Below are positions 56,834 to 64,000 of a stretch of DNA of 64,000 nucleotides, one piece after another. Numbering within the stretch: position 1 is the first letter of the stretch; every line of letters starts with the position of its first letter. The notes under the pieces are model-generated. The model did no database searches. It had not been told where the DNA came from and saw only the letters and a program-made list of their open reading frames with translations. This DNA comes from Alloyangia pacifica (GTDB lineage: Bacteria > Pseudomonadota > Alphaproteobacteria > Rhodobacterales > Rhodobacteraceae): positions 954,001 through 1,018,000 of the forward strand of contig NZ_CP022190.1 of the NCBI RefSeq assembly GCF_003111685.1, in the 5' to 3' direction. The translations under genes were made by a program, and so were the position numbers.

Positions 56834-57979
56834 TCAGACCCGCGCCTCCATGAAGGTCTTGAGGCGGGCCAGCCCTTCCTCGATCTCCGCGGTACCGCGG
56901 GCGTAGGAGAAGCGCAGGGTCCCCGCCCCGCGCGCCGGGTCGAAATCGAGCCCGGGCGTCACCGCCACCCCGGCCTTGTCGAGAATCTCTGCGGCGAAGG
57001 CGCGGCTGTCGTCGGTCAGGTGGCTGACGTCGGCGTAGACGTAGAAGGCCCCGTCAGGCGGCGCAATGCGGTCGAAGCCGGCCTTTGGCAGCCCCTCCAT
57101 CATCAACGCGCGGTTCTTCGCGTAGACCGCGAGGTTGGCCTGCAGCTCGTCGGTGGCATCCATTGCCGCGAGCGCCGCCACCTGCGAGGCGTTGGGCGCG
57201 CAGATGAAGAGGTTCTGCGCCAGCCGTTCGACCTGCCGCACCTGGGCCTCGGGCACCACCAGCCAGCCGACCCGCCAGCCGGTCATCGAGAAGTACTTCG
57301 AGAAGGAGTTGATCACGCAGACATCGTCCGACACCTGCAGGGCCGTGACGGGCTTCTTGTCGTAATCGATGCCGTGGTAGATCTCGTCGGACAGGAAAGA
57401 CGCTCCGCGCGCCTGCACCGCTTCGATCAGCGCCGCCAGCTCGGGCTTGCCCAGCATCGTGCCAGTGGGATTGCCCGGCGAGGCAACCATGGCCCCCTCG
57501 TACGCCACACCCGCCAGATCCCCGGGGGTGAGCTGGTAGCGGTTCTCGGGGGCGGTCTGCACTTCGACCGGGCGCAGATCGAGTGCCTTGAGGATCTGCC
57601 GGTAGGACGGGTAGCCGGGCGCGCCGAGCGCCACGCGGTCCCCGGCGTCGAAAAGCGCCGAGAACGCGAGGATGAAACCGCCAGAGGACCCGGGCGTCAC
57701 CACGACGCGGTTCGGGTTGAGATCGACATCGTACCATTCGCCGTAGAGCCGGGCGATGCGCGCCCGCAGCTCGGGAATGCCAAGCGCCACCGTGTAGCCG
57801 AGCGCATCGCTCTCCATCGCGGCGGCCAGCGCCTTGCGGGCTGCCTCGGGCGCAGGAGAGCTGGGCTGGCCGACTTCCATGTGGATGATGTGGCGGCCTG
57901 CGGCCTCGGCGGCCCGGGCCTGCTCCATCACGTCCATCACGATGAAGGGATCGACCGCCCCCCGACTTGAGTTTCGCAT
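56834..57979 (-). CDS. Class I/II PLP aminotransferase
   Basis: The 381-aa enzyme has the aspartate-aminotransferase fold: MEVGQPSSPAPEAA, VVVTPGSSGGFILAFSALFD, ASPGNPTGTML, FLSDEIYHGIDYD and the PLP lysine in INSFSKYFSMTGWRVGWL, with the C-terminal arginine in LRFSYARG. Start 57979 follows GGGAG; the longer frame upstream is antisense to the M48 protease gene. The substrate cannot be set. It is divergent from the M48 gene with 67 bp between. Confidence 0.9.
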   Translation of the reverse strand: MRNSSRGAVDPFIVMDVMEQARAAEAAGRHIIHMEVGQPSSPAPEAARKALAAAMESDALGYTVALGIPELRARIARLYGEWYDVDLNPNRVVVTPGSSGGFILAFSALFDAGDRVALGAPGYPSYRQILKALDLRPVEVQTAPENRYQLTPGDLAGVAYEGAMVASPGNPTGTMLGKPELAALIEAVQARGASFLSDEIYHGIDYDKKPVTALQVSDDVCVINSFSKYFSMTGWRVGWLVVPEAQVRQVERLAQNLFICAPNASQVAALAAMDATDELQANLAVYAKNRALMMEGLPKAGFDRIAPPDGAFYVYADVSHLTDDSRAFAAEILDKAGVAVTPGLDFDPARGAGTLRFSYARGTAEIEEGLARLKTFMEARV

Positions 57980-58046
57980 GTCTCTCTCCCATGGTGGCTC
58001 GGCACATCGTCTTCGGGCGGAGTACGAAGCTTCCGGAGGAGGGTCA

Positions 58047-59387
58047 ATGCCGGGACCGCGCGCCGCGCTGCGCCTCATCACCACGCTCTGCGCGCTTGCG
58101 TTTCTGCTTGCGGCACCCGCCGCGCGTGCTGCGACGCTCTTGCGCGACGCCGACCTAGAGCACGCCCTGACCGAGATCGCCGCACCGGTGCTGCGCGCCG
58201 CCGGGCTGAGCCACGGGCAAGTCGATGTGCTGGTGATCAAGGACGACCGGATGAACGCCTTCGTCGCCGACTCGACGCGCATTTTCATAAATTCCGGGCT
58301 GATCTTGAAGCTCCCCAATGCCAAGTCCCTGCAGGCGGTGATCGCCCATGAGGCGGCGCATATCACCGGCGGACATATCACCCGGCGCATGGACAACATG
58401 CGGGCCGCGCGCAACGCGGCGGGGCTCGGTCTCGTGCTGGCGGCGGCGGCGGGCGCCGCCACCGGCAGGGCCGATGCCGCGGCGGGGCTTGCGATCGGCG
58501 CGCAGAGCACGGCCATGCGCAGTTTCCTCGGCCACAGCCGCGCCGAGGAAAGCTCGGCGGACATCGCCTCGATCCGTACCCTGGTGCAGGCCGGGATCGA
58601 CCCGCGCGGGGCTTTGCAGGTGCAGGAGATCTTCCTCGGGCAGGAGGCGCTGAACGTCGGCCGGCAGGATCCCTACATGCAGAGCCACCCGCTGACCCGC
58701 GACCGCTTCCGCGCGACGCAGGGGCTGGTCGCAGCGGCGAAGGTTCCCGAGCGCAACGACCCCAACACCGATTACTGGTTCCTCCGCGCCCGGGGCAAGC
58801 TGTCGGCCTTCCTGCGCGCGCCGGGCTGGACGCTGGGGCGTCTTGGCGACAGCGGCAGCCGAGACATCGCGCTCATGCGCGAAGCGGTGGCGCGGCACCG
58901 GCAGACCGACCTGCCCGGTGCGCTCAAGGCCATCGATGGCGCTCTCGCCCTGCGCCCCAAGGATCCCTACTACCACGACCTCAAGGGCCAGATTCTGCTC
59001 GAGGGCCGCCGCCCCGCCGACTCCGCCCGGGTCTACGCGCAGGCGCGCGACCTTGCCCCGCGCAACCCGCAGGTGCTCGGCGGGCTTGGCCGGGCGCAGC
59101 TTGCCTCCGGACAATTCGCGGCGGCGCTGGCGACGCTGGAGGAGGCACGCGGCCGGGATTGGGCCGATCCGCGCATCCTGCGTGATCTCTCGGTCGCCTA
59201 TGCCCGGGCCGGGAACAACGGCATGGCGTCCGAGGCGACGGCGCAGCGCTACGCGCTGGAAGGTCGCATGCAGGATGCCGGAATTCATGCCAAACGCGCG
59301 GTGGATCTGCTGCCGCGTGGATCCGCCCCGTGGAACCGCGCGCAGGATGTGCTAGACGCATCGGAGCGCGCCGCAAGGAAACGCTGA
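58047..59387 (+). CDS. M48 metallopeptidase with TPR-like tail (BepA-like)
   Basis: This 446-aa protein has a signal peptide (about 1-28), an M48 peptidase domain with the zinc motif HEAAH at 101-105 and the third ligand in AEESSADIAS, and a helical repeat region (about 290-440) resembling TPR. E. coli BepA has the same design and checks outer-membrane protein assembly in the periplasm. GGAGGAGGG precedes the chosen ATG. A dsbA-like gene follows after 39 bp, fitting a periplasmic folding unit. Confidence 0.9.
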   Translation: MPGPRAALRLITTLCALAFLLAAPAARAATLLRDADLEHALTEIAAPVLRAAGLSHGQVDVLVIKDDRMNAFVADSTRIFINSGLILKLPNAKSLQAVIAHEAAHITGGHITRRMDNMRAARNAAGLGLVLAAAAGAATGRADAAAGLAIGAQSTAMRSFLGHSRAEESSADIASIRTLVQAGIDPRGALQVQEIFLGQEALNVGRQDPYMQSHPLTRDRFRATQGLVAAAKVPERNDPNTDYWFLRARGKLSAFLRAPGWTLGRLGDSGSRDIALMREAVARHRQTDLPGALKAIDGALALRPKDPYYHDLKGQILLEGRRPADSARVYAQARDLAPRNPQVLGGLGRAQLASGQFAAALATLEEARGRDWADPRILRDLSVAYARAGNNGMASEATAQRYALEGRMQDAGIHAKRAVDLLPRGSAPWNRAQDVLDASERAARKR

Positions 59388-59426
59388 GATACCGCCCGAG
59401 CGGGCGCCCTGACCGACGGAGACAAG

Positions 59427-60215
59427 ATGCAGACCCCTACGACCCGACGCACCGCCTTTCGCCGCGCCGCCGCTTCGCTGGCCGTGGCCACCGGCCTCAT
59501 GGCGCCCCCGGCGCTGGCACAGGACCTCGACCTCCAGAAGCTGACCCCCGAGCAGCGCGAGGCTTTCCGGGCAGAGGTGCGCGAGTACCTGCTCGACAAC
59601 CCCGAGGTGATCATGGAGGCCGTCAACGCGCTCGAGACCAAGCAGGCCGAGCAGCAGGCCGCGGCCGACGACCAGTTGGTCTCCTCAAACGCGGACATGC
59701 TCTTTGACGACGGCTACAGCTGGGTCGGCGGCAACCCCGACGGCGACGTGACCATCGTGGAGTTCTCGGACTACCGGTGCGGCTACTGCCGCAAGGCCTT
59801 CCCCGAGGTCGAGGAACTGGTGAAGAGCGATGGCAACATCCGCATCATCATCAAGGAATTCCCCATCCTTGGTCAGGACAGCATGACCTCGTCGCGCTTC
59901 GCGCTGGCGACCATGCTGGTGGCGGGCCCGGACGCCTACAAGCAGATGCACGACGCGCTGATCTCGCTCAAGCAAGAGCCGTCGGAACCCGTGCTGTCGA
60001 AGCTTGCGACCACGCTGGGGCTCGATGCGGACGCGATCCTTGCCAAGATGAGCGATCCCGAGGTCGATCGCCGCATCGGCGAGACCCACGAGCTGGCGCA
60101 GCGGCTGCAGATCAGCGGCACGCCGACCTTCGTGTTCGGCGACCAGATGCTGCGCGGCTACGTTCCGATCGACGGCATGCGGCAGATCGTCAAACAGGTG
60201 CGCGAAGAGAGCTGA
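59427..60215 (+). CDS. DsbA-family thiol-disulfide oxidoreductase (ScsC/BdbD-like)
   Basis: The 262-aa protein has a twin-arginine-rich signal (TTRRTAFRRAAASLAV, cleavage after ALA), an N-terminal oligomerisation helix (about 35-85), and a thioredoxin-fold domain with CGYC at 118-121 and the cis-proline in SGTPTFVFG. It should oxidise or isomerise disulfides in the periplasm. It is on the same strand as the M48 protease gene and convergent with a histidine kinase gene, 2 bp away. Confidence 0.9.
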   Translation: MQTPTTRRTAFRRAAASLAVATGLMAPPALAQDLDLQKLTPEQREAFRAEVREYLLDNPEVIMEAVNALETKQAEQQAAADDQLVSSNADMLFDDGYSWVGGNPDGDVTIVEFSDYRCGYCRKAFPEVEELVKSDGNIRIIIKEFPILGQDSMTSSRFALATMLVAGPDAYKQMHDALISLKQEPSEPVLSKLATTLGLDADAILAKMSDPEVDRRIGETHELAQRLQISGTPTFVFGDQMLRGYVPIDGMRQIVKQVREES

Positions 60216-60217
60216 GT

Positions 60218-61591
60218 CTACTCGGCAGGAGAGGCGGCCTTTGCCGCCTTCGCCCGCGGACCGGCGTTTGTCGGTCCCGGCGCGGTCTTGGCCGGATCCT
60301 TGGCAGCGGGAAACCAGAGGCGTGCGCAAGTGCCCGCCCCGGAGCGCGGCGTGCGCAGCTCGAAATCGCCGCCCGACTGCTCGGCGAAGCCCCGCAGCAT
60401 CGCCAGCCCCAGCCCCGACCCCTGCCCAACCGGCTTGGTGGTGAAATAGGGCTCGCAGACCAGCGGCATGAGATCGGCGGGGATGCCGGGGCCGGTGTCG
60501 CTAAGCTCGAAGCAGACGCCGGGACGTCCTGCGCGCGGCGCTGCTCCGGCCCGCAGCGCAATCTGTCCGCCATCCGGCATCGCGTCGCGGGCATTCGAGA
60601 TCAGCTCGAGCAGGCAGGTCTGCAGGTTCGGCCCGTCGACGCGGATTTCCGGCAGCGCGGGCCCCACGTCCACCGTCAGCTCATACCTTGGCCCGAGCAG
60701 CTCCGCCGCGCGTTCGGTAAGGTTGCGAAGCGCCTCTTCGGGTGACATCGAGACCGGCTTGAGCCGCGCGCAGCTCGCCATGGCCAAGAGCTGCGCCGTC
60801 CGCGCGGCGCCGCGACGGGCGGCGCGCTCCGCCTCGGCCATCAGCGCGTCGCGCTCGGCGGGACTGGGTGACAGGCGCGCCAGCTCCATGTTGCCAAGCA
60901 CCACGGTCAGGAGATTGTTGAAGTCATGCGCAACACCGCCGGTCAGCTGCTCCATGGCGCGGCCGCGCGCCGCCACTAGGGCTTGGTCGCTTGCCACATC
61001 CAGCGCCTCGCGCGTGCGCATCACGGACCAGGCCACGCGGACGAAATAAAGGTAGCAGATCACCAGCGCGGCGCTCACCAGAAGCGTGTCCGCGCTGCCC
61101 GGATCGGTGATCCAGAGCCAGGCGGCGCGCGCCAGCACCCCGACCCCCCTGAGCGCCAAGTCCAGCACCAGCAAGAGCCGCATCCGCACCCGACAGGTCA
61201 GCGTGTTGAGCAGCGCCAAGAAGACGAAGAGCAGCGACAGTATTCGCAGACTCGGCGTGTCCTGCACCCAGAGGATCATCCCGCCCGCAATATAGACCGC
61301 CCCCGACAGCAGCAGCGTCGCGATCGGCAGCAGGAGCTGGCGCCGGTACCCTTGATCCGGGAGCGCGCTGAAGGCGTAGGAATGCAGGCCGAGGGTGAGC
61401 AGCATCACTCCGAGCCAAGGCAGCAGCAGAGGGACATCCATAAAGGCCCAAATGGCCAGCGATGCTCCCGCGACCATGGCGATGCTGAGAATCCCCTGCG
61501 AGCGCAACCCCTCGAGCGCCCGCACTTCGGTGAAGTCCAGCAACTTTCCGAAAGGCGGGATCATCCCGCCCGATGCGCCGGACTTGTGCAC
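60218..61591 (-). CDS. Membrane histidine kinase
   Basis: This 457-aa protein has about six N-terminal membrane spans (about 35-190), then HisKA with the H-box LTGGVAHDFNNLLTVVLGN, and an HATPase domain with LISNARDAMPDGG, SDTGPGIPADL and TTKPVGQGSGLGLAM. The H-box with HDFNN is of the type often partnered with hybrid receivers. It starts at a GTG 6 bp past ispG; the ATG at 61564 would give a 448-aa version. No response regulator is adjacent, so it is an orphan. Confidence 0.85.
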   Translation of the reverse strand: MHKSGASGGMIPPFGKLLDFTEVRALEGLRSQGILSIAMVAGASLAIWAFMDVPLLLPWLGVMLLTLGLHSYAFSALPDQGYRRQLLLPIATLLLSGAVYIAGGMILWVQDTPSLRILSLLFVFLALLNTLTCRVRMRLLLVLDLALRGVGVLARAAWLWITDPGSADTLLVSAALVICYLYFVRVAWSVMRTREALDVASDQALVAARGRAMEQLTGGVAHDFNNLLTVVLGNMELARLSPSPAERDALMAEAERAARRGAARTAQLLAMASCARLKPVSMSPEEALRNLTERAAELLGPRYELTVDVGPALPEIRVDGPNLQTCLLELISNARDAMPDGGQIALRAGAAPRAGRPGVCFELSDTGPGIPADLMPLVCEPYFTTKPVGQGSGLGLAMLRGFAEQSGGDFELRTPRSGAGTCARLWFPAAKDPAKTAPGPTNAGPRAKAAKAASPAE

Positions 61592-61596
61592 CGGGC

Positions 61597-62730
61597 CTAT
61601 TCCGCGGCTTGTGCTTTGGCGACCTCCGCAGCGTCGATCTGCGCCGCCTTCTTCTCGACCTCCTCGACGATGTGGTCGATCATCTGGTCGTTGGACATCT
61701 TGTGGCTGGCCTTGCCCGCCAGGTAGACCATGCCCGAGCCCGCGCCGCCGCCGGTGAAACCGACGTCGGTCATCAGCGCCTCGCCCGGTCCGTTCACCAC
61801 GCAGCCGATGATCGACAGCGACATCGGCGTCTTGATGTGCTCGAGCCGCTGCTCCAGCGCCTCGACGGTCTTGATCACGTCGAAGCCCTGCCGCGCACAG
61901 GACGGGCAGGAGATGATGTTGACGCCGCGGTGGCGCAGCCCGAGAGACTTGAGGATCTCGTAGCCCACCTTCACCTCTTCGACCGGGTCGGCCGAGAGCG
62001 AGACACGCAGCGTGTCGCCGATGCCCATCCAGAGAAGCTGGCCGAGGCCAATGGCGCTCTTGATCGTGCCAGAAGTCAGACCGCCCGCCTCGGTGATGCC
62101 GAGATGGATCGGTTTGTCGGTCGCCTCGGCAAGGCCCATGTAGGCCGCAGCCGAGAGGAACACGTCCGAAGCCTTCACCGAGATCTTGAACTCGTGGAAG
62201 TCGTTGTCCTCGAGAATGCGGATGTGATCGAGCGCGGACTCAACCATCGCCTCGGGGCATGGCTCGCCGTATTTCTCGAGCAGGTGCTTCTCCAGAGAAC
62301 CGCCGTTCACCCCGATGCGCATCGAGCAGCCGTTGTCGCGGGCAGCCGCGATCACCTCGCGCACCCGCTCGGGGCTGCCGATGTTGCCGGGGTTGATGCG
62401 CAGGCAAGCGGCGCCGGCCAAGGCGCTCTCGATGCCGCGCTTGTAATGGAAATGGATGTCGGCGACGATCGGCACCGGGCTTTCTCGAACGATCTCCTTC
62501 AGCGCCTTCGAGCTGGCCTCGTCGGGCACAGAGACGCGGACGATATCGGCCCCGGCCTCGGCGGCGCGCTGCACCTGTTCGATGGTGCCGCGGACATCGG
62601 TGGTGACGGTGTTGGTCATGGTCTGCACCGAGATCGGTGCATCCCCGCCCACCGGCACGTTGCCCACCATGATCTGCCGGGACTTGCGGCGCTCGATGCT
62701 GCGCCAAGGGCGGATCGGGTTGTGGCTCAT
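61597..62730 (-). CDS. ispG: 4-hydroxy-3-methylbut-2-enyl diphosphate synthase
   Basis: The 377-aa enzyme of the MEP isoprenoid pathway contains [20 protein letters not shown], the TIM-barrel part and the C-terminal [4Fe-4S] ligands in [12 protein letters not shown] and [12 protein letters not shown]. Start 62730 keeps the conserved N-terminus (MSHNPIRPW). The gene follows a RodZ-like gene on the same strand, as rodZ and ispG do in many Proteobacteria, and precedes the histidine kinase gene. Confidence 0.96.
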   Translation of the reverse strand: MSHNPIRPWRSIERRKSRQIMVGNVPVGGDAPISVQTMTNTVTTDVRGTIEQVQRAAEAGADIVRVSVPDEASSKALKEIVRESPVPIVADIHFHYKRGIESALAGAACLRINPGNIGSPERVREVIAAARDNGCSMRIGVNGGSLEKHLLEKYGEPCPEAMVESALDHIRILEDNDFHEFKISVKASDVFLSAAAYMGLAEATDKPIHLGITEAGGLTSGTIKSAIGLGQLLWMGIGDTLRVSLSADPVEEVKVGYEILKSLGLRHRGVNIISCPSCARQGFDVIKTVEALEQRLEHIKTPMSLSIIGCVVNGPGEALMTDVGFTGGGAGSGMVYLAGKASHKMSNDQMIDHIVEEVEKKAAQIDAAEVAKAQAAE

Positions 62731-62855
62731 GAGCTGGACGCCTCCTGAGGGCAAACGTTGGTATTCGGCCTCAACATAGCGTCCGCGGCCGGGCGAAACC
62801 AGAGGCCAGCGGCGGCAGAGTGCAGATGGAAAAGCGCAAAGGCGTGAGGATGGGC

Positions 62856-64000
62856 TCAGTCAGTCTGGACCAGATCGCTGCTCAGCTCGGCCACGACCCG
62901 CGACAGATCGGCATCCCGGCTGAGATCAGCGACCTTGAAGGCCGAAGTCAGATGCTCGACCGAAAGCGGCAGGTTCTTGGTCACCGTGCCGGCGGCGCCG
63001 ACCGGACCGTAGGTCTGCCCGTTCACCGCGAAGTAGACTGCACCGGACTCTCCGACCCGCACGTTGGCCGGGTCCTGCATGGCGGGGGCTGTCCATGTGT
63101 CGCCCGCGCGCATGGTCTTCTCGAAGATCACCGAGCCGTCCGCCGACCGCACGCGCACCCAAGCCGGGCGCACTGCGATCATCGTCACCCCGGGGGCGCT
63201 GTCCTGCAGAACCTTGGGCGCGCCGGACTGGCTCACCGAGGGGGCGGCCTGTGCGAGTTGGGTCTGTGCGGGCGCGGGCACCAGCGTTTGGTTCAGCTTC
63301 GCCAGAACGCGCTGAAGATCGCCGTCCTTTGCAGGCTCGGCGGGCTTGTAGGCGGCGGTCACCACCTCGGGCAGCAGCGCCACATCTCGGGTCACTTGGC
63401 CCTTTGGACCGAGCGGGCCAAGGGTCTGTCCGTTTGTGGCGAGATAGAGCGCGCCCGACTCGCCGACGGTGAGGCTGGCCTCGGTCTGGCCCTCGGGCAC
63501 GGTCCAGGTGTCGCCCGGCTCCATAACCCGCTCATAGAGCACGGAGCCGTTCGCGCCGCGCACGCGCACCCAGGCCGGGCGCACGGCGACCAGCGTGACG
63601 GTGCTCGCGTTGAGCGCGGTCTGCGCCGGCAGCGGCGCGGGAAGGCTGGCCACCTGCAGCGCGGCCTCGGCAGTGGCGGTGTCCACCTGCGGCAACTGGT
63701 TGCGCGCGGCCTCGGCAAAGGCGCCCACGGTCGCGGGGTCCAGCGACGAGATCGGCGCGTCGCGCGCCACCAGAACCGGGACGTCCAGCGCCTTGGGCCG
63801 GTAGAGCCGATCCAGCGCCTCGTTCGACGGAGGCGAGAAGGGACCCGCGCCGTCGGCGCTCGCCACCTGTTCGTCGCCCTCTGCGGGCGGCGTGACGGTG
63901 GCCTGCACCGGGTCGAGGTCGCTCAGCACCAGCGGCGTCTGGTCAACCGGCGCAATCTGCACCCGCTGCACCTCGCGCAGCACGGCGAAGCCGCCATACC
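62856..64000 (-). CDS. RodZ-like protein with two tandem C-terminal DUF4115 domains, partial
   Basis: The frame is open to the right edge of the window, so the N-terminal cytoplasmic helix-turn-helix and membrane span are outside. The visible ~380 residues include a Pro/Ala-rich linker and two DUF4115-type repeats beginning [20 protein letters not shown] and [20 protein letters not shown]. Each repeat has a WT.P turn, a [18 protein letters not shown] strand and a G.G.V.(R/K)(D/N) end. RodZ links MreB to the cell wall. Adjacency to ispG supports the assignment. Confidence 0.8.
   Translation of the reverse strand, partial: YGGFAVLREVQRVQIAPVDQTPLVLSDLDPVQATVTPPAEGDEQVASADGAGPFSPPSNEALDRLYRPKALDVPVLVARDAPISSLDPATVGAFAEAARNQLPQVDTATAEAALQVASLPAPLPAQTALNASTVTLVAVRPAWVRVRGANGSVLYERVMEPGDTWTVPEGQTEASLTVGESGALYLATNGQTLGPLGPKGQVTRDVALLPEVVTAAYKPAEPAKDGDLQRVLAKLNQTLVPAPAQTQLAQAAPSVSQSGAPKVLQDSAPGVTMIAVRPAWVRVRSADGSVIFEKTMRAGDTWTAPAMQDPANVRVGESGAVYFAVNGQTYGPVGAAGTVTKNLPLSVEHLTSAFKVADLSRDADLSRVVAELSSDLVQTD

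Overview
The window is high-GC alphaproteobacterial chromosome, almost certainly Rhodobacteraceae (Roseobacter group). This is inferred from the glpR-glpD-glpSTPQUV-glpK arrangement, the TRAP and polyamine-type ABC transporters, the glyQ/small membrane protein pair, the rodZ-like/ispG pair and the ilvC with its divergent Lrp genes. Housekeeping genes (ilvC, glyQ, hemC, hemE, ispG, a tRNA-Arg) argue for a chromosome rather than a plasmid. Genus cannot be fixed from the sequence alone.

Layout. 1-438 is the 5' part of sfsA. 481-10790 is a complete glycerol regulon: divergent GlpR repressor, glycerol-3-phosphate dehydrogenase, the six-gene GlpSTPQUV ABC importer and glycerol kinase. 10807-15617 is a polyamine-type ABC importer operon ending in an SDR gene, with a divergent LuxR-type regulator at 15767-16567. 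16673-24141 (all minus strand) is a signalling and redox locus: truncated hemoglobin, cyclase-like protein, soluble hybrid histidine kinase, OmpR-type response regulator, single-domain globin, 43-aa membrane peptide, cysteine synthase-glutaredoxin fusion and MFS transporter. 24394-27819 (minus) holds two flavin monooxygenase-like proteins, a 56-aa protein and an OsmC protein. Four transcription units across 19.6-27.9 kb carry the same GTTTC repeat array upstream, so these two blocks look like one regulon. This is the best candidate for an undescribed system.

28783-32379 is a sugar-acid (L-fucose type) catabolic group with an IclR regulator and a frameshifted MaoC-like gene. 32585-34738 is a class V aminotransferase with two overlapping Lrp/AsnC regulators, divergent from ilvC. 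36082-39586 holds a 54-aa protein, an OsmC protein and a TRAP transporter. 39772-42994 holds a sorbosone dehydrogenase-like protein and an inactive-looking secreted serine-protease homologue. 43194-49777 holds glyQ, heme genes hemC and hemE, a DMT exporter and an ABC-2 exporter.

49991-55086 is a decayed integrative mobilizable element in the 3' end of tRNA-Arg(CCG). It has a MobC-like protein and a relaxase, a low-GC lectin-fold cargo fragment, an IS903-type insertion, an IS66 remnant and the tail of a serine recombinase. A 10-bp direct repeat marks the probable att sites. 55458-64000 is envelope and stress housekeeping: AmiC-like amidase, an aminotransferase, an M48 protease with TPR-like tail, a DsbA-like oxidoreductase, a histidine kinase, ispG and a RodZ-like protein running off the window.
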